Positions 20,126 through 28,274 of a stretch of 64,000 nt of DNA are shown one piece after another. Where the stretch lies: contig NZ_SMRS01000002.1 in assembly GCF_008368715.1 (NCBI RefSeq), positions 186,001 to 250,000 on the forward strand, written 5' to 3'. Every line of letters begins with the position of its first letter. Position 1 is the first letter of the stretch. The notes under the pieces are model-generated. The model was not told the origin of the DNA. It saw nothing but the letters and a program-made list of their open reading frames with translations, and searched no databases. The stretch is from Nitrincola tapanii. GTDB taxonomy: Bacteria > Pseudomonadota > Gammaproteobacteria > Pseudomonadales > Balneatricaceae. The translations under genes and the position numbers were made by a program.

Positions 20126-20159
20126 CATCACCCACTGCTTAATCGGGCAGTGGGTGATG
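20126..20159. terminator. bidirectional hairpin between gor and CDF gene
   Basis: CATCACCCACTGC (20126-20138) pairs perfectly with GCAGTGGGTGATG (20147-20159), 13 bp with an 8-nt loop. The CDF gene's stop codon lies in the loop. It separates two convergent genes; T-runs are absent on both sides. Confidence 0.7.
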
Positions 20160-21326
20160 GCCTTGAGCCGGTAACCAGCAGCTGATCCGACCAAACCAGT
20201 TCAGCCCCTTTAACTCTTCATGTAATCCCTTCTCCAGAACCTGTGCGGCAAGCGATTGCTGACTTAAGAGTGGCCAGATCTCTGCATTAAACTGTATATC
20301 CAGATCAATGCGACGCGGTGAGTAGTAGATCATCAATTCATAGTCAGGCAGCTCACCCAACATACGACTCAGCACGGCATCGAGGTGTTGTGTGATTTCC
20401 GGGCGTGCCGGGAAAGAAGGCTGGTCGAGCGCAGGCATCTCTTGATCATCATAGGTATCTATGTGGTAGATGATATGGCTAATCTCATCAAAACGTTCAC
20501 GCAGGCGACGGCTTGTGGCATCACCAATAAAGTGAGCTTCTGAAGCACTCAAGTGCTCAGCGACCTGCAGATGCATCTCTAAGAGTGTCTGGCCGCCCAT
20601 AGAGCGACTTTTAAAGTTATGGACATCGAGTACACCATCGACGGATAAAGCGGTTTCGGTGAGTTCATGCACGCGCTCAGGCGGTAAGCCGGTATCGACC
20701 AGCTCCGACAGACTGCGCAATAAAAGATCCAGGCCGATTTTACCGATTAACAGAGCAACCAGTACGGCAGCTAAGGCGTCTAACCACCAGATACCCAGCA
20801 TAGCACCGGCAATTGCGATTAAGACGACAATCGAAGATAAGGAGTCGCTGCGATGATGCCAGGCATTGGCAATAATCAGATTCGAGTTGATCTCTTTACC
20901 CACTTTTAGGGTGTAAAAAAATAACCCTTCATTAGCGATAATGGATAGTGCGGCGACAGCAAGTGCTAGCGCGCCGGGTGGGGGTGGGATCTCGCCGGAA
21001 AAGAGGAGTTTTAAGCTGTCATAGGCCATTAAGCCGGCCACGGCCATTAAGATGATGGCCAGCACCAGCGTGCCGAGCGTTTCAAAGCGTCCATGGCCCC
21101 AAGGATGGTTATCATCGGCTTGTTTGTGTGAAATGCCGAGGAGAAAAACCACCATAAAATCGGTGACCACATCCGACAGTGAGTGAAACCCATCGGCCAC
21201 TAAGGCCGCCGATCCCGCTAAATAGCCGACGATAATTTTCAGTAGACTCAGCAGGGAGTTGACCAGCGCACCGATGATGCTGACCTTCTGTCCAGCTCGG
21301 CGTCGTGTATCTAAAACTTCCTGCAT
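20139..21326 (-). CDS. cation diffusion facilitator (FieF/MamM-like) with extended C-terminus
   Basis: A CDF-family metal/H+ antiporter for divalent cations (Zn, Fe, Mn, Co or Cd). Six membrane helices lie in the first 210 residues. Typical motifs are VADGFHSLSDVVTDF in helix 2 (Asp/His/Asp metal site) and NAWHHRSDSLSS in helix 5 (His/Asp). The cytoplasmic dimerisation domain follows, with LEMHLQV and HIDTYDD. The protein has 395 residues against about 300 for FieF; the last 95 or so form an added soluble region of unknown role. GAGG precedes the ATG at 21326. The metal cannot be read from the sequence. Confidence 0.9.
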   Translation of the reverse strand: MQEVLDTRRRAGQKVSIIGALVNSLLSLLKIIVGYLAGSAALVADGFHSLSDVVTDFMVVFLLGISHKQADDNHPWGHGRFETLGTLVLAIILMAVAGLMAYDSLKLLFSGEIPPPPGALALAVAALSIIANEGLFFYTLKVGKEINSNLIIANAWHHRSDSLSSIVVLIAIAGAMLGIWWLDALAAVLVALLIGKIGLDLLLRSLSELVDTGLPPERVHELTETALSVDGVLDVHNFKSRSMGGQTLLEMHLQVAEHLSASEAHFIGDATSRRLRERFDEISHIIYHIDTYDDQEMPALDQPSFPARPEITQHLDAVLSRMLGELPDYELMIYYSPRRIDLDIQFNAEIWPLLSQQSLAAQVLEKGLHEELKGLNWFGRISCWLPAQGHHPLPD

Positions 21327-21817
21327 GCCAGGTACCTCATCATGTTAAAGCGAAAGTGTAGCGATTTGTCTCACTCGCCTCCAGTCTTGACAGCGAGGCC
21401 TCTTCGGTGAGGTCATCATCCCTTGATGAGATTTGTGGGTAACCTGCTGTTTTTGGGGTTGACACTTACACAGGCTTCAGATCTAGGGAGGGTCGCCTGC
21501 GAAGACATCGGAAAAAATGGAATTCGTGCTAAAAAAGCCAATTGACATATATAACTAGCTAATAAATAAGGGATTTTTTAACTGGTTAAAAAATAACCAA
21601 TCTGTGTTCAGGCGTGATTTCATGGGCGATGCTGAGGGTTATGTGCGCACTTTTCACAGACTTATCCACAGATCCTGTGGGTAGGCGGGGGCAGGCCTGA
21701 TGACACCTAGATTTCGGCCCTGTGAAGAGTTGATGACAGAGGCGAAAACATTTTTGCAACGCACAAGCCGCTTCTGAGATACTGCTTTTATCCGTTTTAT
21801 TTTTCTAAGGTTGGTAC
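21327..21817. other. 490-bp intergenic region with DnaA-box-like sites and AT-rich core
   Basis: No credible ORF is present. I see a consensus DnaA box TTATCCACA at 21662-21670 (plus). A one-mismatch box TTACCCACA lies on the minus strand (21434-21442), and a two-mismatch CTACCCACA on the minus strand (21676-21684). Between them is a strongly AT-rich stretch, about 21538-21605. It holds the inverted repeat TGGTTA/TAACCA (21583-21599) and TTGACA-like hexamers at 21459 and 21542. GATC sites are rare, and no replication gene is adjacent. It could be a DnaA-binding or titration site, a cryptic origin-like element, or only promoter DNA for the carrier gene that follows. Confidence 0.5.
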
Positions 21818-22705
21818 ATGTCTTCTGCACTCATCGGGCAGGTATTTTTACCCCTGTCTCTGTTTATCATCATGTTCAGTGTCGGTATCGCACTCAAGCT
21901 GGATGACTTTAAACAGGTGTTTCGTCAGCCCTTACCCATAGGCTTAGGGTTGGTCTTGCAGCTTTTACTCCTGCCGCTGCTCGGATGGTTGGTGGTTTGG
22001 CTGTTTGCGTTACCGCCTGTGCTCGCCCTGGGTTTGTTAATACTGACACTGGCACCGGGAGGCGCTACATCGAATGCGATCTCATTATTGGCACGCGGTG
22101 ATGCCGCACTCTCCGTGTCCTTGACCGCCATCACCAGCTTGATTACGCCTTTTAGCATTCCCTTGATCACGGCTTGGTGGCTGAGTCTCTGGTTGGGGCA
22201 ATCCGAAGCCTTGGTCTTTCCTGTTATGCAGGCCATTCTGCAGATGCTCTTGATCGCGCTCTTACCAGTGGTCTTAGGCGTCCTGATGCACCAACGCTGG
22301 CCTGGCTTCAGTCAGCGTTTACAGGCACCGATGCGCCGTCTTGCCTTTTTATTAATGCTCAGCACCGTGCTTTTATTGGTGTGGACACAACGCGTGCGTT
22401 TGGAGACGCTCTTGGCTGAGATGTTCTGGCCTGTGGTGCTGCTGGTGCTCTTAGCCATGCTGTGTGGTTATGGAATGGCGCGTTTAGTGGGCTTAAATGA
22501 TGGCCAGCAAATCACTTTGTTGATTGAGACAGGGCTGCAGAATGCCGGTACCGCCTTGGTGGTGACCGGCACCCTGCTACAGAATCCACAGATGTCAGCC
22601 GTGGTGTTGCTCTATGGGGTGTTGATGCAGGTTCCAGCCCTTTTGCTGATTGGCTGGCGCAATCGGCAGGGCTTAAGAAGTTTATACGTTTGGGCGGCGC
22701 GTTAA
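21818..22705 (+). CDS. bile acid:sodium symporter family transporter
   Basis: A 295-residue integral membrane protein with 8-10 hydrophobic helices. The conserved block LTLAPGGATSNAISLLARGD matches the SBF/ASBT (P3) family, in which this crossover region binds sodium, and NAGTALVVTG supplies the second crossover. Bacterial members carry organic anions such as bile acids, pantoate or other carboxylates, and the substrate here is unknown. It is not an Acr3 arsenite exporter despite the distant kinship. AAGG lies 7 nt before the ATG. The gene stands alone behind the 490-bp intergenic region. Confidence 0.87.
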   Translation: MSSALIGQVFLPLSLFIIMFSVGIALKLDDFKQVFRQPLPIGLGLVLQLLLLPLLGWLVVWLFALPPVLALGLLILTLAPGGATSNAISLLARGDAALSVSLTAITSLITPFSIPLITAWWLSLWLGQSEALVFPVMQAILQMLLIALLPVVLGVLMHQRWPGFSQRLQAPMRRLAFLLMLSTVLLLVWTQRVRLETLLAEMFWPVVLLVLLAMLCGYGMARLVGLNDGQQITLLIETGLQNAGTALVVTGTLLQNPQMSAVVLLYGVLMQVPALLLIGWRNRQGLRSLYVWAAR

Positions 22706-22739
22706 TGCGGTGTGTTAATCAAGCGCTTGTATAAAAAGA

Positions 22740-22759
22740 GAGGCAAGCAGGCTTGCCTC
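22740..22759 (-). terminator. terminator of queE
   Basis: GAGGCAAGC and GCTTGCCTC form a 9-bp inverted repeat with a 2-nt centre. Read on the minus strand the stem runs straight into TCTTTTTAT, a good U-tract. The queE stop codon overlaps the stem. Confidence 0.8.
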
Positions 22760-23390
22760 AATCGATCCCCAGGATCTTGTGGGTTTGTAAGCTGAGCTTC
22801 CATTGTGGATGGGTTAAGCAGTAGTCCAGGCAGGCTTGCAAATGGGCCTGTCGTTCAGGCGAATCCATGGGTTGTAGATAAAAATGCTTAAAAGACCAGT
22901 GTTGGCATTGCTCAGGTTGGATTTCAACCTGAGGATAGACCAGTTTTAACTCATCCCCTTGCTGAATGATCACATCTGAATCTGCCTTGGGGCTGACACA
23001 GATCCAATCTAGGCCTTTAGGCAAGGGGCGGGTACCGTTGGTTTCAATCGCGATTTCGACCCCCTGTGCATGCAAAGCATCCACGAGTGCTTGATCGAGC
23101 TGTAAGGCCGGTTCGCCTCCGGTGCAGATGACATAAGGGGAGACGCCTGAGTTGGATGGCCATAAGCTCAGCAGATGTGCGACCAGTGCCTCCGGGCTGG
23201 CAAACTTACCTCCATTCTGACCATCGGTGCCGATGAAGTCGGTATCACAAAACCGGCAAACCGAGCTGGCGCGATCTTGTTCACGCCCAGACCAGAGATT
23301 GCAGCCGCTAAAGCGGCAGAAGATGGCCGGTCGACCACTCTGAGCCCCTTCACCTTGTAAGCTGTAAAACACTTCTTTGACGCTGTACAC
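22758..23390 (-). CDS. queE: 7-carboxy-7-deazaguanine synthase QueE
   Basis: QueE is a radical-SAM enzyme in the pathway to the tRNA nucleoside queuosine; it converts 6-carboxy-tetrahydropterin to 7-carboxy-7-deazaguanine. The 210 residues begin with the substrate-binding SLQGEGAQSGRPAIFCRFSGCNLW region. The cluster cysteines are spaced C-x14-C-x2-C, the long spacing found in proteobacterial QueE. CTGGEPALQLD is the SAM-binding Gly-Gly-Glu motif. The start is GTG with GAGG upstream. queC, queD and queF are not in the window. With thiI, rudS, tusA and rlmM, it adds to the RNA-modification genes here. Confidence 0.94.
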   Translation of the reverse strand: MYSVKEVFYSLQGEGAQSGRPAIFCRFSGCNLWSGREQDRASSVCRFCDTDFIGTDGQNGGKFASPEALVAHLLSLWPSNSGVSPYVICTGGEPALQLDQALVDALHAQGVEIAIETNGTRPLPKGLDWICVSPKADSDVIIQQGDELKLVYPQVEIQPEQCQHWSFKHFYLQPMDSPERQAHLQACLDYCLTHPQWKLSLQTHKILGID

Positions 23391-23482
23391 AATGACCTCG
23401 GATATTAAAGCTTATCGGCATTAGGCTGAAAAGAGAGCCGCACTTACGTTCTCTGCGGCTTGCGTTCTCTGTGCAGCGATCC

Positions 23483-24394
23483 TTACAGGCTCACTTCACC
23501 CCCGAAACACTCGATCAGCTGGGGTAAGAGGCGTTTAAATTCTAGGCTCATCTGTACTAATTGGGTTTCGGCATCCGCTTGTTCATCATCGGAGCGCTCT
23601 TGATCCTGCTGCTCGGCATACTGATCCGTCAACTTGAAGCGATGTAAGCTGAGGTCGGCATGGAGCAGAAAGCGTAGCTGTTCTTGCCAGACCAGTGCCA
23701 AACGCGTGGCTTGCATCCCCTGTTGTAGGTGCGCTTGGATCTCTTCACGCATCAGTTCTTGGCCTTTGATGCGAATGATGCCGGCTTCTTCGCCGGTATC
23801 ACGCAACTCACATTCATCTTCCAGTTCAAAGCCTGGCGCTTGGCTGTTCAGGTCTAGTAACCATTGTGTCATCACACTGGCCGGTGCTTGATTCACGGCG
23901 AGCGGGCGAACCAGTAGGCTCCCGAGTGCTTCACGCAGGGCATTGAGCAGGCGTTCTGCGACTTTAAAGCTGCCTGCATCGATCAGGATCCAACCTTCTT
24001 GGGCCAGGAGAAGCGCGCGTGTCACTTTACGACGGCTGAAGGCACGTGGCAGAAACTCCAGCATCACTTCATCTTTAATTTGCTCACGTTCTTTGCGATA
24101 GACTTTGCGGGCCTCGGAATCTTCGATGACGGCTACGCGTTGTTCGACTTCGTCACGCAAGGCTGCAGCGGGTACCACCTTATCTTCTTCTAGGAAGCTG
24201 ATCAGTTGAGCGCCTTGTTTGGCGAACACACACTCTTCGCTGAAGCTGACGGGTGCTATCCAGCCATGACGGTGTTGTTCATGGCGTGAGCAGGGGACAA
24301 AAGGGTGCTGAGCAAGAGCCGCGTCGAGTGTTTCTTCATTCCAGGTGTCTGGGGCTTGCCAGCGATAGATCAGAGCATTACGGAAGGGTTTCAT
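23483..24394 (-). CDS. rdgC: recombination-associated protein RdgC
   Basis: RdgC forms a ring-shaped dimer around double-stranded DNA and limits RecA access. The 303-residue length is normal. The N-terminal FRNALIYRWQ and the block EQIKDEVMLEFLPRAFSRR are characteristic, as is LLNALREALGSLLVRPL in the middle. The C-terminal region (EQQDQERSDDEQADAETQL) is acidic. The start lies 6 bp after the apt stop on the same strand, so fnr-apt-rdgC probably form one unit. Confidence 0.93.
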   Translation of the reverse strand: MKPFRNALIYRWQAPDTWNEETLDAALAQHPFVPCSRHEQHRHGWIAPVSFSEECVFAKQGAQLISFLEEDKVVPAAALRDEVEQRVAVIEDSEARKVYRKEREQIKDEVMLEFLPRAFSRRKVTRALLLAQEGWILIDAGSFKVAERLLNALREALGSLLVRPLAVNQAPASVMTQWLLDLNSQAPGFELEDECELRDTGEEAGIIRIKGQELMREEIQAHLQQGMQATRLALVWQEQLRFLLHADLSLHRFKLTDQYAEQQDQERSDDEQADAETQLVQMSLEFKRLLPQLIECFGGEVSL

Positions 24395-24400
24395 ACGCGC

Positions 24401-24943
24401 TTATAACCCCTCGTACGCGAGGAGCGCATGCACAGGGATGCCGCTGTCTTGAATCCGTTGTGAACCCTCAAGATCGGGTAGGTCAATTAAGGCGGCGACC
24501 TCTTCCACTTCCGCCCCCAATTCATGGATCAAAGAAATCGCGGCCAGTAGAGTGCCGCCCGTGGCAATCAAATCATCAAAAATAACGACACGATTGCCGG
24601 GTTCCAATGCATCGGTTTGCATTTCGATAGCGGCTTTACCGTATTCCAGCTGATACTCTCGTGACAGGGTTGTGCCCGGCAGTTTACCTTTTTTTCGGAT
24701 CAGGACCAGGGGTAGGTTGAGTTGATAGGCCACCACTGAACCGAGCAGAAAACCGCGCGCGTCAACGCTGGCAATATGGGTAATCCCGGTTCGCATATAA
24801 CGTTGAATAAAGGCATCACATACCATGCGCATGGCACGTGGATCTTTGAATACGGGGGTGACATCACGGAAGATGACGCCCGCCTCAGGCCAGTCAGGAA
24901 TCGCGCGCACCACTGATTTAATATAAAACTCATCGTAAGACAT
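24401..24943 (-). CDS. apt: adenine phosphoribosyltransferase
   Basis: Apt salvages adenine to AMP with PRPP. The 180 residues contain PVFKDP near the start, SVDARGFLLGS and the PRPP-binding VVIFDDLIATGGTL. The frame is open to 25096, but that extension overlaps fnr and lacks homology. ATG 24943 gives the standard N-terminus MSYDEFYIKSVVRAIPDWP. It lies 52 bp downstream of fnr, as in Pseudomonas. Confidence 0.95.
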   Translation of the reverse strand: MSYDEFYIKSVVRAIPDWPEAGVIFRDVTPVFKDPRAMRMVCDAFIQRYMRTGITHIASVDARGFLLGSVVAYQLNLPLVLIRKKGKLPGTTLSREYQLEYGKAAIEMQTDALEPGNRVVIFDDLIATGGTLLAAISLIHELGAEVEEVAALIDLPDLEGSQRIQDSGIPVHALLAYEGL

Positions 24944-24995
24944 GACAGACTCCATCAGGCAGGGCCGAAATTTTAAGCGGTATAGAATCGCTGAG

Positions 24996-25763
24996 TTACA
25001 GCGAAGTGTTAGGGCAGCGTTGGGTATCTTGGCACTCACCCGAGAGTGCAAAGAGCTGATCATAATCGACGAGGCTGATCTCTTTACCTTCCACACGAAT
25101 CAGATCCTGGCTTTGAAAGCGTGTCAGTACACGGCTCACGGTTTCAACGGCTAAACCAAGATAGTTACCGATTTCATTGCGTGACATGCTCAGGCGGAAG
25201 CAGTTAGCTGAATAACCACGCTCACGAAAACGCTCAGACAGTTTCATCAAAAAAGTCGCTAAACGCTGTTCGGCATTTTTCTTTGAAAGTAAAAGCATCA
25301 TCTGTTGGTCGTTACCAATCTCTTTGCTCATGGTACGCATAATCTGGCGCCTAAGTTCAGGCAGATGACCGGCCAGATCGTCTAGGCGCTCATAGGGGAT
25401 TTCACAGACGGTCGTGGTTTCGAGAACACGTGCTGAAACCGGATAACTTTCGGTATCCATGCCGCTTAAACCCACCAACTCGCCGGGAAAATAAAAACCG
25501 GTGATCTGTTCATCGCCCTCGTTACTGACACTGAAGCATTTCACTGAGCCAGCACGTATGGCGTAGAGGCTACGGAAGGACTCTCCCTGGTTAAACAGAT
25601 ACTCACCCTTTTTCAGAGGCCGACTCTTATCGATAATCTTATCGAGTCGATCCATGTCGGTCAGATTCAATGAGACGGGAAGACACAAAGAGCTTAGGCT
25701 GCAGGTGCCACAATGTGCCTGACGCAAAGTGTGGAGCTTAGCGGAGGTCGGCTTCTCATCCAT
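24996..25763 (-). CDS. fnr: FNR/ANR-type oxygen-sensing transcriptional regulator
   Basis: This 255-residue CRP-family protein activates genes when oxygen is scarce through a [4Fe-4S] cluster that assembles only then. The cluster ligands are Cys18, Cys21 and Cys27 ([11 protein letters not shown]) and Cys120 (TTVCEIP), the same spacing as E. coli Cys20/23/29/122. The cyclic-nucleotide-binding fold occupies about 28-150. The C-terminal helix-turn-helix has [21 protein letters not shown], whose recognition helix E-x2-SR fits the half-site TTGAT. ATG 25763 has AAGGA 7 nt upstream, whereas the longer frame (to 25820) has none. Perfect FNR boxes occur at hemN and upstream of ccoN in this window. 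Confidence 0.96.
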   Translation of the reverse strand: MDEKPTSAKLHTLRQAHCGTCSLSSLCLPVSLNLTDMDRLDKIIDKSRPLKKGEYLFNQGESFRSLYAIRAGSVKCFSVSNEGDEQITGFYFPGELVGLSGMDTESYPVSARVLETTTVCEIPYERLDDLAGHLPELRRQIMRTMSKEIGNDQQMMLLLSKKNAEQRLATFLMKLSERFRERGYSANCFRLSMSRNEIGNYLGLAVETVSRVLTRFQSQDLIRVEGKEISLVDYDQLFALSGECQDTQRCPNTSL

Positions 25764-25855
25764 TCTCAAATCCTTAATGACAGTCATAAGCGTAAGCAAA
25801 TCGCTGGCATTATGTAACATTTAGCCGAGAGGGTGAAGGCGAGGGCGTGGAATTT

Positions 25856-25892
25856 GTCACCCACCTGCGCGAATCAGGTCAAGGTGGGTGAC
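25856..25892 (-). terminator. hairpin between hemN and fnr
   Basis: GTCACCCACCT (25856-25866) and AGGTGGGTGAC (25882-25892) form a perfect 11-bp stem with a 15-nt loop, 7 bp beyond the hemN stop on the minus strand. No clear U-tract follows, so it may be an attenuating or processing hairpin that separates hemN from fnr. Confidence 0.6.
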
Positions 25893-25898
25893 AGACGA

Positions 25899-27290
25899 CT
25901 AGATGATACGGGAAAAACCGCTGACGGCATTGCGCACCGGGATGTAAGCATCAAAGGTCATACAGATACGACGGATAAGCAAGCGTCCGGCAGGCGTGAC
26001 CTGAAGTTTACGCCCTTGAAAACGCAGCAAACCATCTTCGGCCAGTTGCGCGAGCTCTGCCTGCTCGGCAGCGAAGTACTGATCAAAATCTATCTGGAAC
26101 GCTTGCTCGATAGGGGCGGGGTCCAACTCAAAATGACAAATTAATTGCTTAATGATACGACTGCGTAAACGATCGTCTTCGTGTAGCAGAACACCACGAT
26201 GGATGGCGTGTGCCTGGTCAGCGACGGCAGCCGTGTAAGCGCTAAGGTCGGTCAAATTTTGATAATAGACCGAGCCGATTTGGCTGATCGCTGAAACGCC
26301 CATCGCCACCAGATCACACTCGGCATGTGTAGTGTAACCCTGGAAGTTACGATGCAGTGCGCCGCTCTCTTGTGCGCGCGTCAGGCTGTCATCCGGCTTG
26401 GCAAAATGATCCATCCCTATGTAGACATAACCTGCTTCTTGCAGGCGTTGAATGCTGTGCTGCAGGATGTTCAGTTTAGTTGAGGCAGAGGGAAGATCCT
26501 CTTGACGAATATGTTTTTGTGAACGAAAACGATCCGGCAGATGGGCATAGTTAAACACCGAGAGGCGATCTGGATTCATCGCGATCACCTGCTCCAGAGT
26601 TTGCGCAAATCCCGCTTCCGTTTGATGCGGTAAACCGTAGATCAAATCCATATTGATCGAGCGAAAGCCGAGGCGGCGAGCCTCATCCAGAACGGCTTGT
26701 GTTTGCGCTAACGGCTGAAGACGATTAACCGCGGCTTGTACTTTAGGATCGAGGTCCTGTACGCCTAAGCTGACACGGTTAAAGCCAATTTCGCGTAAAA
26801 CTCTGAGTGTATCAACGCCCACTTCTCGAGGGTCCAGCTCAATCGAATAGTCCCCCTGATCATCATCACGCAGCTTAAAATGACGACGCAGTTGGCCCAT
26901 CAACTCAATCATCTGTTCATCACTGATAAAAGTCGGCGTGCCGCCACCCCAATGCAGCTGATCCACACATCGATCTTGAGCATACCATTGTGAGAGTTGT
27001 GCCATCTCTTGATAGAGAGTGTCGAGGTAGGGTTGTGCACGATCACGATTGCGTGTGATCACCTTGTTACAGGCACAGTAATAACAAACGTGTGCACAAA
27101 AAGGGATATGAACATAGAGCGACAAAGGGGTGTCGACTTGTGCACTGGCTTGCGCACGTTGAATCAGCTCCTCGGCTTTTAGATTCGGATCAAACTGAAC
27201 AGCCGTCGGGTAGGAGGTATAACGTGGACCGGAGAGATCATAACGCTGAATCAGAGCGGGGTCCCATTCGATATGGATAGGTTCGGTCAC
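25899..27290 (-). CDS. hemN: oxygen-independent coproporphyrinogen III oxidase HemN
   Basis: HemN is the radical-SAM enzyme that makes protoporphyrinogen IX without oxygen. The 463 residues have the cluster motif HIPFCAHVCYYCACNK (C-x3-C-x2-C), GGGTPTFIS, and the N-terminal YDLSGPRYTSYPTA typical of true HemN rather than HemW. The frame is open to 27365, but that extension runs over an FNR box and promoter. GTG 27290, with AAGGA 7 nt upstream, gives the usual N-terminus. Its promoter carries a perfect FNR box, so low-oxygen induction is expected. This supplies haem for the cbb3 oxidase genes upstream. Confidence 0.96.
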   Translation of the reverse strand: MTEPIHIEWDPALIQRYDLSGPRYTSYPTAVQFDPNLKAEELIQRAQASAQVDTPLSLYVHIPFCAHVCYYCACNKVITRNRDRAQPYLDTLYQEMAQLSQWYAQDRCVDQLHWGGGTPTFISDEQMIELMGQLRRHFKLRDDDQGDYSIELDPREVGVDTLRVLREIGFNRVSLGVQDLDPKVQAAVNRLQPLAQTQAVLDEARRLGFRSINMDLIYGLPHQTEAGFAQTLEQVIAMNPDRLSVFNYAHLPDRFRSQKHIRQEDLPSASTKLNILQHSIQRLQEAGYVYIGMDHFAKPDDSLTRAQESGALHRNFQGYTTHAECDLVAMGVSAISQIGSVYYQNLTDLSAYTAAVADQAHAIHRGVLLHEDDRLRSRIIKQLICHFELDPAPIEQAFQIDFDQYFAAEQAELAQLAEDGLLRFQGRKLQVTPAGRLLIRRICMTFDAYIPVRNAVSGFSRII

Positions 27291-27323
27291 AAGAGTTTCC
27301 TTTGTCAAAGCTTGAAGGTGGTC

Positions 27324-27365
27324 AGTATAACCTGGGGTCACCGAGTCCATCTTGATACGGATCAA
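27324..27365 (-). promoter_or_regulatory. hemN promoter with perfect FNR box at -41.5
   Basis: TTGATACGGATCAA (27352-27365) matches the FNR consensus TTGAT-N4-ATCAA exactly. On the minus strand a -10 TATACT lies at 27329-27324, which places the start of transcription near 27317. The box centre (27358.5) is then 41.5 bp upstream, the classical class II FNR position. The box overlaps the last codons of the upstream TauE-type gene. Confidence 0.88.
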
Positions 27366-28036
27366 CTCAGTGCTTGCAACCAGCCTTGCCAGGGTAGGGT
27401 CAAGAGGCCCAACAGGATTAAGGTGGTTCCGGCTAATTGCTGGGTCAGACGTTTCTTCAAAAGCTGCTGCATCTGTTGCGCTAGGACACCGGTAATCAGC
27501 ATGGCCGGTAAGGTGCCCAGGCCAAAGCCGAGCATCAGCAGTGCACTTTTTTCAGGACTACCGGCTGCGGCTGACCAGAGTAGAGTGCTGTAGACTAAAC
27601 CACAGGGTAACCAGCCCCAGACAGCGCCCAAGGCTAAGGCTTGTAGAGGATTGCGTGCCGGCATTAAGCGGCTGGCCAAAGGGCGTAAATAACGCCAGAC
27701 ATAGCCTCCGAGTGATTCGAGTCGAGTCAGCCCGGTCCACCAGCGGCTAACATATAGCCCCATACTCACCAGTAAAAGGCCGGCTAGACTACGCAGAAGT
27801 AACCCACCTTCAGCGCTGATCAAGGCCGCACCCAAAGAGCCCATCAAGATTCCGGCCAGCCCATAGCTGCTGATGCGACCTAGATTATAGGCCAGTAAAA
27901 AAAGACCGGGATGAAAGCTTTGTGTTGGGGTTTTTAAGCCGAGACTGGCGGCGATGCCACCGCACATGCCAAGACAGTGGGTGCTGCCAAGTAGACCAAT
28001 CAAGAGCGCAGTCGAGAAGGCGAGGGTTTCAGGCAT
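27362..28036 (-). CDS. sulfite exporter TauE/SafE family protein of the cco cluster
   Basis: A 224-residue membrane protein with about six helices. The first helix carries LLGSTHCLGMCGGIAASLG, with two cysteines in the DsbD/CcdA-like pattern, and MLGFGLGTLPAMLITG is typical of the family. In pseudomonads this gene always follows ccoS. It has been linked to copper or thiol handling during cytochrome oxidase assembly rather than to sulfite, though the role is not proven. It overlaps ccoS by 8 bp, and its 3' end contains the hemN FNR box. Confidence 0.85.
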   Translation of the reverse strand: MPETLAFSTALLIGLLGSTHCLGMCGGIAASLGLKTPTQSFHPGLFLLAYNLGRISSYGLAGILMGSLGAALISAEGGLLLRSLAGLLLVSMGLYVSRWWTGLTRLESLGGYVWRYLRPLASRLMPARNPLQALALGAVWGWLPCGLVYSTLLWSAAAGSPEKSALLMLGFGLGTLPAMLITGVLAQQMQQLLKKRLTQQLAGTTLILLGLLTLPWQGWLQALS

Positions 28037-28274
28037 CGCGTGCAGGCTTGTTGTCTTGCTCGGCCACTTTTTCTAAGGCCTGTGCGGTCGCCTTTTCTTC
28101 AGCAGAGAGGCGCGCATCTTCAGGAATGAGCTCTTCGTCATCATCATATAGAATGCTGTGTGCCGGGGCGTCGAGATCATCAAACTGTCCGGTTTTCACG
28201 CTCCAGAAGAAGGCCCAGAAGGCGATACCGGTCAGGATCAACGCGATAGGAATTAAAAGGATCACAATTTCCAT
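28029..28274 (-). CDS. ccoS: cbb3-type cytochrome oxidase assembly protein CcoS
   Basis: An 81-residue single-span membrane protein needed for insertion of cofactors into cbb3 oxidase. One N-terminal helix (VILLIPIALILTGIAFWAFFW) is followed by SVKTGQFDDLDAPAHSIL, the conserved CcoS motif (GQFDDLD), and an acidic tail. Its ATG overlaps the ccoI stop by one base (TAATG arrangement), so translation is coupled. Confidence 0.95.
   Translation of the reverse strand: MEIVILLIPIALILTGIAFWAFFWSVKTGQFDDLDAPAHSILYDDDEELIPEDARLSAEEKATAQALEKVAEQDNKPARDA

Noticed and set aside
21327-21817. Chromosomal origin oriC
   Set aside because: DnaA-box-like sites and AT-rich DNA are present. There is no dnaA, dnaN, mnmG, rpmH or parAB next to it, and there are few GATC sites and few boxes. 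Kept only as a DnaA-site finding.
24944-25096. N-terminal extension of apt
   Set aside because: It would overlap fnr and lacks homology; ATG 24943 gives the standard protein.
27291-27365. N-terminal extension of hemN
   Set aside because: It covers the FNR box and -10 element; GTG 27290 has a proper ribosome site.
27362-28036. Dedicated sulfite exporter
   Set aside because: The family name is misleading here; location after ccoS and the cysteine pair point to oxidase assembly.
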